64,000 bases of DNA from a bacterium (GTDB taxonomy: Bacteria; Patescibacteriota; Gracilibacteria; UBA4473). The number at the start of each line of letters is the position of its first letter. Position 1 is the stretch's first letter. The DNA is taken from contig JAACPJ010000003.1 in NCBI GenBank assembly GCA_009995455.1, forward strand, positions 62,001-126,000. Direction: 5' to 3'. Of the stretch, positions 8,243 to 15,672 are shown piece by piece. The translations under genes were made by a program, and so were the position numbers. The notes below the pieces were generated by a model. The model ran no database searches. It was not told the DNA's origin and saw only the letters and a list, made by a program, of their open reading frames with translations.

Positions 8243-8637
8243 TTTAAAAATAGATACTGCCACTTCTTCCAGTTGGCTTCTTCTTTGATTTTTCGCACTT
8301 CTTCTCGGGCGGCTTCAGTCGGTAAAATTTCAAGCTTTTCTTCGACTAAAACAATTACTTGTTCGCCAGGCAGCTTTTTACCCATCTGCATTTTCGCTTC
8401 TTTCTCTAAGCGTTCTGGAGTTTTTAAATAAGCCAGAAGTTGTTTCTTTTCTTCGATTTCGTTTTTTAGTTTTTGGTTGGTGGCGTGAATTTCTTCAATT
8501 TCGGTTTGAACCTTTCGTGACTCATGCAAAAAACTTGCGATTGAATAAAGCAGCCAGAACAGGAAAAAAAAGAGCCCTACCATGGTGATAACACTGCGCG
8601 GAGAATAGATTTCTGAATTACTACCACGGTTGTTCAT
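8239..8637 (-). CDS. FtsB/DivIC-like septum formation initiator
   Basis: A 132-aa bitopic protein with a short cytoplasmic N-terminus, one TM helix ('SVITMVGLFFFLFWLLYSIA'), a charged coiled coil (~45-90), then 'TPERLEKEAKMQMGKKLPGE', the FtsB/DivIC signature. It probably joins the divisome with FtsL/FtsQ. The ATG of 'MNNRGSN' is chosen because the longer track ORF starts with TTG and a promoter -10 lies just upstream of this ATG. Stop codons overlap the convergent PRTase-propeller gene by 3 nt. Confidence 0.75.
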   Translation of the reverse strand: MNNRGSNSEIYSPRSVITMVGLFFFLFWLLYSIASFLHESRKVQTEIEEIHATNQKLKNEIEEKKQLLAYLKTPERLEKEAKMQMGKKLPGEQVIVLVEEKLEILPTEAAREEVRKIKEEANWKKWQYLFLN

Positions 8638-8643
8638 AGTTCG

Positions 8644-8671
8644 ATGATAATCAATTTTAAGGTAACGCAAA
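8644..8671 (-). promoter_or_regulatory. Leaderless promoter of the ftsB-like gene
   Basis: On the minus strand: TTTGCG, 16 nt, TATCAT, then 6 nt to ATG. No Shine-Dalgarno site. Confidence 0.45.
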
Positions 8672-8712
8672 GACTTCCCATTTTATGACGTTCTTTAACG
8701 TAGGGGATACAG

Positions 8713-8740
8713 ATGACAATTAGCTTCGCTTCGGTACAAT
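8713..8740 (+). promoter_or_regulatory. Leaderless promoter of pth
   Basis: ATGACA, 16 nt, TACAAT, then 7 nt to the pth ATG at 8748. No Shine-Dalgarno site. Confidence 0.55.
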
Positions 8741-8747
8741 TGTCGTA

Positions 8748-9287
8748 ATGAGACTGATTGTAGGCCTTGGTAATTTTCCAGAAAAGTACGCGCTGACCCG
8801 TCATAATTTTGGTTTTTTAGCCTTGGAGGCCTTGTCTAAAAAATACAATTTTACGCCTTTTAAACTGGAGTCTAAGTTTAAAGCTCAACTAAGTTATGGG
8901 GAAATAAAGGGGGAAAAAACCATTCTTTGTAAACCGCAAACCTTAATGAATTTAAGCGGTGAAGCCGTGGGCCCGATTATGAAGTTTTATAAAATACCCT
9001 TGGAAAGCTTAGTGGTTTTAACCGATGATTTAGATCAAGATTTTGGCGCGACTCGATTGCGGGTTAAAGGCTCAGATGGTGGGCAAAGAGGGTTGCGACA
9101 TATTACCAAAGTGCTTGGTAGTGCCGAATATTTACGCCTTAAATTTGGTATTAAAAACGAGTTTAGAGCGCGCTTCAATGCAGCGGACTTTGTGCTTGGT
9201 AAGTTTACAGCGGAAGAACAAGCGGCTTTAGGAGCGGTGATAGCCGAAGGATTAGAGAAGCTAATAAGGTTTGACAGATTTTCTTGA
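8748..9287 (+). CDS. pth: Peptidyl-tRNA hydrolase
   Basis: Cleaves peptidyl-tRNA released by stalled ribosomes. The 179-aa protein has the family hallmarks in order: 'LIVGLGNF', the catalytic His in 'TRHNFGFLAL', the Asn in 'KPQTLMNLSGEAV', the catalytic-site Asp in 'LTDDLDQDFG', and 'GGQRGLRHI'. It ends with TGA, which is useful evidence that UGA is a stop here. Followed 35 nt later by a 47-aa basic protein gene. Confidence 0.95.
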   Translation: MRLIVGLGNFPEKYALTRHNFGFLALEALSKKYNFTPFKLESKFKAQLSYGEIKGEKTILCKPQTLMNLSGEAVGPIMKFYKIPLESLVVLTDDLDQDFGATRLRVKGSDGGQRGLRHITKVLGSAEYLRLKFGIKNEFRARFNAADFVLGKFTAEEQAALGAVIAEGLEKLIRFDRFS

Positions 9288-9322
9288 AACCGTACTCTCG
9301 CGCTCGAACTAAGTTTTAAACT

Positions 9323-9466
9323 ATGACGAATCGCGGATCGGCTAAACGACACGGAGGACACGAAATTAATGAACGTCGAAAAAAATCGACTTTGTCTAAA
9401 CGAGATAACAAAGCTAAAGCTCGAGAACGACGAGCGGTTTTGAAAGAAAAAGGACTTAACTGTTAA
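9323..9466 (+). CDS. Small, very basic protein (47 aa), function unknown
   Basis: ORF too short for the supplied track: it starts 'MTNRGSAKRHGGHEINERR', has a run of KKS/SKRD/KAKARERR residues, and ends 'VLKEKGLNC' followed by TAA. About 40% of residues are Arg, Lys or His, suggesting RNA or ribosome contact. A TAAGTT hexamer 7 nt upstream of the ATG fits the local leaderless style. It lies between pth and a good terminator. I do not recognise a family. Its composition and the terminator placement make a real gene likely. Confidence 0.65.
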   Translation: MTNRGSAKRHGGHEINERRKKSTLSKRDNKAKARERRAVLKEKGLNC

Positions 9467-9495
9467 TTTTCCCCCACCTTACAGAAACTAAAATT

Positions 9496-9517
9496 AAACC
9501 GCTGCGGCGGTTTTTTT
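9496..9517 (+). terminator. Rho-independent terminator after pth and the small basic protein gene
   Basis: AAACCGC-TGCG-GCGGTTT stem followed by seven T. It also sits just beyond the convergent dnaJ stop. Confidence 0.75.
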
Positions 9518-9521
9518 ATTG

Positions 9522-10571
9522 TTATGCTTCTTTGGCAGCTTGCTGTAAAAGTTCGCTTAATTTTTTGCTGACTTTTTTCGGTAACTTGTGTTTGATAATC
9601 ACGATGTGGTCACCGACTTGTCCGTCACGTTTAATACCCTGACCTTTTATTTTGAGCCTTGTTTTGTCAGCGGTTAAAGCGGGCACCTCAAGAGACTGGT
9701 TACCCCAGAAGGTTTTTACTTTTACATCGGTTCCATCTAAGGCTTCAAAAATTGGCACTTCTAAATCTTGAATTAAATCGAGGCCCTCACGTTCCCAATG
9801 TTTATCCTCAGCCACTCGGATGTGAACGTAAAAATCTCCGGCAGGACCACCATATTTGCCCGCGTCCCCGTCTTGTCGCATTCGTAGGGTTTGCCCAGAT
9901 TGAATACCGGCGGGTATTTTAACTTCAATTGTGGTTTTATCTTCGTACCGAGTTTCTCCGTGGCACGTTTTACAAAGATTCTCAAATGTTTGGCCGCTGC
10001 CATGACAAGTGCCACAAGTGGCTTTTTGTTGCACATTTCCAAACGGGGTTTGGAAGGTTTGCGTTACTTGCCCAGTACCGGCACAAGTGCTGCAAGTTTT
10101 TTGCCCAGAGCCACCTTTATGGTCACACGTTTCGCAAGATTTGTATCGACGAGCGCTATATTTTTTTGTGGTTCCCGTCACTGATTCAGCAAAAGTAATA
10201 TCGGCTTCAACTTCTAAATCAGAACCTCGTTGTGGCGCCCGAGGGTTTTGTGACCGTCCTCCTCCACCGCCAAAAAAACTTGAGAAAACATCTTCGAACC
10301 CGCCAAAATCTTGGGCAGAAAAACCACCAAAGCCTTGTGCGCCGCCACCGCCAAATCCGCCTTGGGCACCCGCTTCACCGAATTGATCATATTGCGCGCG
10401 CTTTTGTTCATTCCCAATGGTTTCGTAGGCCTGGTTTATTTTTTTAAACTCAGCTTCATTCCCGCCTTTATCGGGATGATGTTTTTTTGCCATATTTCGG
10501 TAGGCTTTTTTGATATCCGCTTGTGAAGCCGATTTATCAACGCCGAGAACTTTGTAGGGATTGTCGCTCAT
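9522..10571 (-). CDS. dnaJ: Chaperone DnaJ (type I Hsp40) with degenerate zinc-finger repeats
   Basis: Co-chaperone of DnaK, 349 aa. J domain at ~1-70 with 'KHHPDKGG' (HPD). A Gly/Phe-rich linker follows (~75-115). The zinc region holds four Cys pairs: CETCDHKGG, CSTCAGTG, CGTCHGSG, CKTCHGET. The second and third are canonical CxxCxGxG; the first and fourth deviate. The C-terminal substrate-binding domains end 'LSELLQQAAKEA'. No dnaK or grpE is in the window. Upstream TTGACC-16-TATATT lies 9 nt from ATG. Confidence 0.94.
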   Translation of the reverse strand: MSDNPYKVLGVDKSASQADIKKAYRNMAKKHHPDKGGNEAEFKKINQAYETIGNEQKRAQYDQFGEAGAQGGFGGGGAQGFGGFSAQDFGGFEDVFSSFFGGGGGRSQNPRAPQRGSDLEVEADITFAESVTGTTKKYSARRYKSCETCDHKGGSGQKTCSTCAGTGQVTQTFQTPFGNVQQKATCGTCHGSGQTFENLCKTCHGETRYEDKTTIEVKIPAGIQSGQTLRMRQDGDAGKYGGPAGDFYVHIRVAEDKHWEREGLDLIQDLEVPIFEALDGTDVKVKTFWGNQSLEVPALTADKTRLKIKGQGIKRDGQVGDHIVIIKHKLPKKVSKKLSELLQQAAKEA

Positions 10572-10580
10572 TTCCAGCCT

Positions 10581-10608
10581 AATATAAAAAAATTAGCAAA
10601 TGGGTCAA
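10581..10608 (-). promoter_or_regulatory. Promoter of dnaJ
   Basis: Minus strand: TTGACC, 16 nt, TATATT, then 9 nt to the ATG. No heat-shock (CIRCE) inverted repeat is seen here. Confidence 0.5.
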
Positions 10609-10642
10609 ATGACTGCTAATAGAATTTGTTTCTTATTTTTAC

Positions 10643-13438
10643 TTAAGCCTCGGTTGGGACTGTCGGGGGTAAATTATCTAAATTTAAAAGTTCTCTAAAA
10701 CCACGGTTATTTCCAGCGGCTGCTGCTTCCAATATTTCATTGAATTGATTTCTCACGCTTAAAGCTCGACTGCCATCAGCGGTGTTATCCCATTTAAGGG
10801 CATTTAGTTGCGCCAAGATGGTGTGCAAGTTGATATGATTATCGCTCATCATTTCACCCAAGCTTTTAAACTTATCGAGTTCGCTTTCGGGTAAGGTATT
10901 ATTGCCCCGAATACCCCAGTATTGTTTCATAAAATTCACTAAGGCTCGATTTCCTAAAGTTTCTCCGGCTTGGGCAAGTTCGGCCGCACTTTTTACCACA
11001 AAACCATCGGTCATAGCGCCCAAAGCTTGGGCTGTGGCCCATTCGCTGGCGGGCACGCGTAGGTCTTCGCTATCGGGTACGCCAAGTAGGTGTTCGGCGA
11101 TGATAGTGCCATCACTTGAGTTTTGAATGAAGCGTGTTTGGTCGGTTCCACTGGATTCAATGATGTAATCTCCTTCGGGCGTTAAACCTACCATATTGGT
11201 GCCACTAGGCATGGTGTTTAGGTTTTGGAAGCTTTGTGCTTGCTCTCTAGGGGGAGATGTTTGAAAACTTGGATCCGATTTGACATGTAAGGCGTAAAGA
11301 ATGTCGTCGGGTGCTTCTCCGTTTTGAACTCGCTCAGTTACATACTGAAAGTCCTCAGTTGTAAATTCTGGCATTTCACCGTTGTGAGTGACTCGATATT
11401 CTTGAATATACTGCGTCGCAATATCAACTGTTTCATGGAAGGTCTGTCCTTCTTCTGTGCTCGGTTCTAACACTTCTTCTGCCTGAGCAATAGACTCTTG
11501 ATAAACTCTTTCTTCCGCTTGGGCCTCTTCTCTTATTTCTTCTCCTTCTGCAATATTACCTAGTGAATTTTGTAGTGATGGAATCTCAATCACCAGAAAA
11601 TCGAGTAATCTTTGCTCGTCTTCAGATAGAGAATCATCGTTTACGAGTCTCATTTCTAGTCCCTGCTTAACTTGTTGAGCTTGCACAATTAATTGATTTA
11701 ATTGTTCAGGAGTCATGCTCTGAGGGTCTATACCTTCTACCATGGCTGGGTTGATGGCTCCAAGGGCCTCAATTACACCGGCTACATACATTTGGTTTTT
11801 AAAGACGATTACGGCTCCTTCTAAATCATTAATTCCAGGTTGGCGGCTAAGGGTATTAAGTCGCGCTAAGAGAATTTGTTTTAATTGTGGGTTTTGTTCC
11901 AGTAAAAGCGCTCCGTCTTCATCAGAGCTTCCTAAAATTCTGGCAATAAGAATTCCAAGCTGTTGATTAAATGACTCTGAATTAAAGCTGCCATCACGAG
12001 CCATTTGTTCAAGCGAACTATCGAATTCTTCTAACCATCGTGATAATTCTTCTGGTGATAAGTTTTCAAACTCCGCCAGAATGAGTTGTGTATTAGCGGC
12101 AATAAGAGCCTCATTTTCTGCTTTTAATTCCTCTACATGAATATCAATCGCTTGTAAAAGATCAGGAAGACTGCCTTTGAGTTGTTTTAAAGACGCAATC
12201 ATTAGAGCGCTGGTTTCTGGGTTTGATTCCGCGGCAATAGCCGTTTCGTATTTTTGTACTTCAGCTTCTGCGTATTCTACGATTTTTTGGATGGCTAATA
12301 AAATGCCATCTCTAAAATCTGCCGGATTACTTAAGGCGTCTAAGCCTGGAACGCTTTCAAAACCAGGAATGTTGAAGGACTCTCCCACACTTAGATCATT
12401 ATAATTTTCGCGACGAGTGTTCGCATCAAGAAAAGTTCTAAATGAGCCTCCTTCTACAAACAATGTTTTTATCTCGGTTATGAAAGGTAAATCATTGGCT
12501 AGTAAACTTCCATTAATCGAATCAGAAAAATTCTTCCAGGCTTGAGCGGTATAAAAATTTGTATTTCGATTTTGTTCTAAACGAGCCATTTCATCACTGT
12601 TTTCTATGTTTGAAAAAACGGGATTTTCTGCTTTTAATTGGGTCAAGATGGCGCTATCAGTATCGAGTAAATCTGCATCACCAAAAGTAGTAAAATTAGT
12701 GTCAGAACCAATTCTGGCTCGGTTTCCCACAATTCCATCGGGGCTAAATCCTAGATAACCGTGGGGCGTTCTAACATATAACTCGTTATTGATTTGTAGG
12801 TATTGCTGGTTCGGGTCTATAGGAGACAGAAGATCCATGAAGTTTGCTTGCCGCGCTAAATCAGTGTCACCATAAAAATTGGCACGGTAACTGATTCGAC
12901 TTCCTTCTGTTGCGAGTGTATCGGTAAATAAATTTCTGGCATCATCCCGATAGTCGAGAAGAAACCTCGTTTTTGCACTGGGTGCTAACAAATCTAAAAT
13001 AGCCCCTTCGTATGAAAAATCGGTTCCTCTTTGCAAGGCCTGAGCTAAGTCGGTGCTAATAATATTATCGGCCACAGAACCAATGCTATCACGAATCCAC
13101 TGCAAGTTGGTTCGATCATCCCCTGAGCCGTCTAGACTGTCAGATTGGAAATCGTTACGTGCAATTCGAACTAAAAGTAAAACTTGTTCATCAATGGGAA
13201 GGTCTGAGGGTAATGTTTCTTGATTTTCAATTTGGGCCTGAAGATCGGCTAAAGCCATTTCAGTATCAAGGATAGCTGTCTCTCGGGCACTGCTACTGAG
13301 GGTTTCTGCTTCAGGCGTTAAAGCGGGGGCTTCGGTTTCATCTGGGCTCGAAGCGCTGCTGGCAGACGCTCCCATTACAAAAACAAACCGCCCAATTGGG
13401 GCTGTTAAATTTTTGTCTGAGGCGTACCAAAACTTCAT
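10643..13438 (-). CDS. Large acidic protein of unknown function (931 aa)
   Basis: No family recognised. There is no clear signal peptide: it begins 'MKFWYASDKNLTAPIGRF' then a weakly hydrophobic stretch 'VFVMGASASSASS', which could be a poor signal or anchor. The rest is Glu/Gln/Leu-rich and mostly helical, with long coiled-coil-like segments (~380-460 and ~560-680) and a compact C-terminal region (~790-931). It lies 72 nt downstream of the L,D-transpeptidase gene on the same strand and is probably cotranscribed, suggesting an envelope role. Its N-terminus vaguely recalls the 778-aa protein encoded divergently (both 'MKF...GRF'). Confidence 0.7.
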   Translation of the reverse strand: MKFWYASDKNLTAPIGRFVFVMGASASSASSPDETEAPALTPEAETLSSSARETAILDTEMALADLQAQIENQETLPSDLPIDEQVLLLVRIARNDFQSDSLDGSGDDRTNLQWIRDSIGSVADNIISTDLAQALQRGTDFSYEGAILDLLAPSAKTRFLLDYRDDARNLFTDTLATEGSRISYRANFYGDTDLARQANFMDLLSPIDPNQQYLQINNELYVRTPHGYLGFSPDGIVGNRARIGSDTNFTTFGDADLLDTDSAILTQLKAENPVFSNIENSDEMARLEQNRNTNFYTAQAWKNFSDSINGSLLANDLPFITEIKTLFVEGGSFRTFLDANTRRENYNDLSVGESFNIPGFESVPGLDALSNPADFRDGILLAIQKIVEYAEAEVQKYETAIAAESNPETSALMIASLKQLKGSLPDLLQAIDIHVEELKAENEALIAANTQLILAEFENLSPEELSRWLEEFDSSLEQMARDGSFNSESFNQQLGILIARILGSSDEDGALLLEQNPQLKQILLARLNTLSRQPGINDLEGAVIVFKNQMYVAGVIEALGAINPAMVEGIDPQSMTPEQLNQLIVQAQQVKQGLEMRLVNDDSLSEDEQRLLDFLVIEIPSLQNSLGNIAEGEEIREEAQAEERVYQESIAQAEEVLEPSTEEGQTFHETVDIATQYIQEYRVTHNGEMPEFTTEDFQYVTERVQNGEAPDDILYALHVKSDPSFQTSPPREQAQSFQNLNTMPSGTNMVGLTPEGDYIIESSGTDQTRFIQNSSDGTIIAEHLLGVPDSEDLRVPASEWATAQALGAMTDGFVVKSAAELAQAGETLGNRALVNFMKQYWGIRGNNTLPESELDKFKSLGEMMSDNHINLHTILAQLNALKWDNTADGSRALSVRNQFNEILEAAAAGNNRGFRELLNLDNLPPTVPTEA

Positions 13439-13510
13439 CTACGCGTGTGCTTATATAATATAATAACAATCTGGTTATTATAACACAGTTTTAGTAATTT
13501 AGAAAGTGCG

Positions 13511-14587
13511 CTAATTTAGTCGAATTATAAAGGCAGCATCAGGATCAATTGATGGTTGCTGTATGGGACTTCCAATAGTGGGGTCTGGCGTTTGCTCATC
13601 AACTATATTTACTTCTGTTTTTGCAAGGGGTGGATCGGCGGTATTGATTTCACTTTGTATGGCATTAACCTCACTCGTTCGTGAGACATACATTGGCGTT
13701 CCGTTTTGTGCGCTTTCATTAATATTTCTCTTAATGTGTTTGAGTAAAAGATAGGTAATATCTCCATCAGCTAAACGATAACATCCAGCGCTGGCCGCGA
13801 GATTGCTTTGTAATTCACCTCGGTCATTAAAACCAACATTTGTGCCATGGAGCGCTACTCCACGTTGCGCTAAACGATGGTCGGCTCGCCGGTCAGAAAT
13901 TGAGGCGCGGCCGGTGGTTATCGTGGCATGTCGGTTAACATTATTTACGATATCACCATTGGAATAATAACGCGTATCGTTGTGTAAAAGCGCTTCTCCA
14001 ATCCGTCCTTCCATGATGGAAGAAATCCACATTTCTCCATAGGGCGAGCCTCCAGAATTGATTTCATTGCTAAAACCATGTCTAGAAACGGTTACATCCA
14101 TTTGAATTGTGGCCTGAAGCGTGCCATTTTGCTTTTTAACCACGTACAAATGTCGGTTTTGGCCGTCAATAAAAAGTCCTACTTGGCCTTCTTCTAAGTG
14201 GCCTAAAAGGTTTTGTTTTGCTTCTGAAAAATTCTCTAGAATTTCTGTGTTTTCAGGGCGTCGCATTGTCGCATTAACGCGATTTAAAACTTGTTCAAAT
14301 TGCGCTGGGCTACGGGGCGGGGTTTGGTCATTTCTTTCCGCTTGCCGATAGTAGGCGACTACGTCTTCTAAATCGGCTCTAAATTCTGGGTTTGTTTGAG
14401 CATGTGATTCTAGTTGAGAGCCGTAGGGGAGTTCTCTGAGTGCTTCTGACACAGCCGCTTGAATCTCGGCAGGTGTTTGAGCAATTGTTGATTTAGGCGT
14501 TAATGTACAGGCTAATAATCCAAATATAATCTCACGTCTTGTAATCTTATTACTTACTTCTGGATTTTTTTTGTGGTCTAAACTCAT
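13511..14587 (-). CDS. YkuD-type L,D-transpeptidase, exported
   Basis: A 358-aa protein with an N-terminal export signal around 'ITRREIIFGLLACTLT', which contains a twin-arginine-like RR pair. The C-terminal half has YkuD catalytic features: 'ALHGTN' near residue 247 and 'ASAGCYRL' (S-x-G-C-x-R nucleophile motif) near residue 265. Such enzymes make 3-3 peptidoglycan cross-links or attach proteins to the wall. The segment between the export signal and catalytic domain is helical and unrecognised; the last ~50 residues are a Pro/Asp-rich tail. First gene of the minus-strand arm of the surface region. Confidence 0.82.
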   Translation of the reverse strand: MSLDHKKNPEVSNKITRREIIFGLLACTLTPKSTIAQTPAEIQAAVSEALRELPYGSQLESHAQTNPEFRADLEDVVAYYRQAERNDQTPPRSPAQFEQVLNRVNATMRRPENTEILENFSEAKQNLLGHLEEGQVGLFIDGQNRHLYVVKKQNGTLQATIQMDVTVSRHGFSNEINSGGSPYGEMWISSIMEGRIGEALLHNDTRYYSNGDIVNNVNRHATITTGRASISDRRADHRLAQRGVALHGTNVGFNDRGELQSNLAASAGCYRLADGDITYLLLKHIKRNINESAQNGTPMYVSRTSEVNAIQSEINTADPPLAKTEVNIVDEQTPDPTIGSPIQQPSIDPDAAFIIRLN

Positions 14588-14594
14588 CTTACAT

Positions 14595-14622
14595 TTAATA
14601 GCTTAAAACTAGTTATTTACAA
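14595..14622 (-). promoter_or_regulatory. Leaderless promoter of the L,D-transpeptidase gene
   Basis: Minus strand: TTGTAA, 16 nt, TATTAA, then 7 nt to ATG. No Shine-Dalgarno site. Confidence 0.5.
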
Positions 14623-14715
14623 ATTATTTTTTTATTTTTTTATAGAGTTCGTATTCGTTAAAAAACCCAAAACAGAGTTCAGTGTTTCAATTAATCAAAA
14701 TTTTTTTAGGAGTGG

Positions 14716-14738
14716 AAGGGCGCGACAAGCGCGCCCTT
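14716..14738 (-). terminator. GC-rich hairpin downstream of the foreign gene (terminator-like, without T-run)
   Basis: AAGGGCGCG-ACAAG-CGCGCCCTT, a perfect 9-bp stem, 22 nt past the stop of the 154-aa gene. On the minus strand a T-rich tract does not follow directly. The block edge lies immediately beyond, so the native tail may be missing. Confidence 0.5.
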
Positions 14739-14759
14739 ACCAAGAATCCATCAAGTGGA

Positions 14760-15224
14760 TCAGAATTTCGCCATTGAATCGAATCCTGCCGGCACTTGTG
14801 CCGGCATGGTGACCCGAATCAGCTGGGGCGAAAGCGCCCCGGTGGTCGGGTCGACCTCGTCATATCGGTACCAACGCTCCCCAGAGGGGGCGTTTACTTC
14901 GACGACGGGGCCGGCATGGGCAATCTCGCCCATGCAGATCGAGGGTGCCGGGCTGCTCAAGTGCAGCACTGTGCCCGGAAAGTCGGCGCACATCACGGGT
15001 ACGCCCTGCACAAAAACCGTGCCTGACATTGCCGCGATTTGATTGGCCGTTTGCGGTTCGACAATGCCGAAAACTGTCCAGGTTTTTACCGCCTCCGTGC
15101 CAAGGACGCAGGCGTCACCGATGCGAACGTGGTTCGCGCTGGCACAGGCCAGACCGTCGTCGGCGAAAGCCGGGGCGGCGATGCTGACGAGCAGGGCGGC
15201 AGTGGTCAAGATAGCGTTTTTCAT
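14760..15224 (-). CDS. Exported 154-aa protein of unknown function, foreign composition
   Basis: Classical Sec signal peptide ('ILTTAALLVSIAAPAFA' with an AFA cleavage site), then a ~130-aa mature domain with four Cys (LACAS, DACVL, VMCAD, SICMG) and a GERWYRYDEVD segment. No family recognised. It has strong GC3 bias, a good AAAGGA Shine-Dalgarno site at proper spacing and a TGA stop, all unlike its neighbours and typical of an alphaproteobacterial-type gene; that source is a guess. Overlapping plus-strand ORFs in the track are GC-rich shadows. The leader upstream is rich in inverted repeats. Confidence 0.65.
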   Translation of the reverse strand: MKNAILTTAALLVSIAAPAFADDGLACASANHVRIGDACVLGTEAVKTWTVFGIVEPQTANQIAAMSGTVFVQGVPVMCADFPGTVLHLSSPAPSICMGEIAHAGPVVEVNAPSGERWYRYDEVDPTTGALSPQLIRVTMPAQVPAGFDSMAKF

Positions 15225-15297
15225 GGTTTGTCCTTTCCAAGACTGGTTGATATGTTCCCGCAGGAACGAGGGTTAAATTCAGGCGAAGCCCGAACGA

Positions 15298-15368
15298 AAC
15301 CGTTCTCCCCCTGCGGGTGGTGAACGGTTCTTTTAACTTCTGATTTAAAGAAGCTAGAAGAACCGTTC
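15298..15368. repeat. Nested, mutually exclusive inverted repeats
   Basis: AACCGTTC (15298-15305), GAACGGTTCTT (15322-15332) and AAGAACCGTTC (15358-15368) allow two alternative hairpins. An inner CTTC/GAAG pair lies within the second. CCCGCAGG near 15255 can also pair with CCTGCGGG near 15311. In the minus direction this is the leader of the 154-aa gene, so an attenuator or other structured RNA is possible. It could also be a scar of the insertion. Nothing proves function. Confidence 0.5.
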
Positions 15369-15619
15369 AATACCAAAGTGGTACTGAGACAAAAATATGA
15401 AAACTATTGTCTGATCCGAATTCGTAAAAGAACAAATTAAACTTGAAGGAGCTGATTTCGAGCGTCAAACCGTTAACAAAAGTTAAGGTAGTGGCTACAA
15501 AGCCAGCTATATCAAGTCGATTTTGACTGTCAGTACAATTATTATAACATAAAAAACATATAAATCAATATTCCTGAAAAGTAATTTTGAATCTTCTTGT
15601 CGGGAAATTAATTTCACGT

Positions 15620-15648
15620 TTGTTTTTTTTGACAACTCATGTTATAAT
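15620..15648 (+). promoter_or_regulatory. Promoter of the 778-aa protein gene
   Basis: TTGTTT, 17 nt, TATAAT, with 24 nt to the ATG at 15673, so this gene has a short leader but no Shine-Dalgarno site. The remainder of the 15369-15672 gap holds a start-less 68-codon minus-strand frame (see rejected list) and nothing else recognisable. Confidence 0.5.
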
Positions 15649-15672
15649 GTTCTGATATTTCAATAATTTTGT

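Larger units (their letters stand above)
14711..15330. other. Short GC-rich block of foreign composition
   Basis: Base composition jumps from AT-rich flanks to roughly 60% G+C or more between about 14.71 and 15.33 kb, then falls back. The block holds one coding sequence with a Shine-Dalgarno site and TGA stop, a GC hairpin at its left edge and palindromes at its right edge. No transposase, integrase or target duplication is visible. Either a small transferred segment or an assembly/contamination artefact. Confidence 0.7.

Noticed and set aside
14755-15323. Several plus-strand ORFs (75-95 aa) over the GC-rich block
   Set aside because: They overlap the better-supported minus-strand gene with a signal peptide and a Shine-Dalgarno site. 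High GC makes open shadow frames common.
15369-15540. Possible tmRNA or other known structured RNA ('GGAGCTGATTTCGAG')
   Set aside because: The fragment resembles the tmRNA 5' start, but no tRNA-like domain, tag ORF or matching 3' end could be found.
15367-15570. Minus-strand open frame of ~68 codons ending at 15367 with a protein-like sequence (…RLDIAGFVATTLTF / VNGLTLEISSFKFN…)
   Set aside because: No ATG, and no GTG or well-placed TTG start, no promoter or Shine-Dalgarno site, and it ends inside the palindromic block. It may be a degenerate fragment, but chance cannot be excluded.
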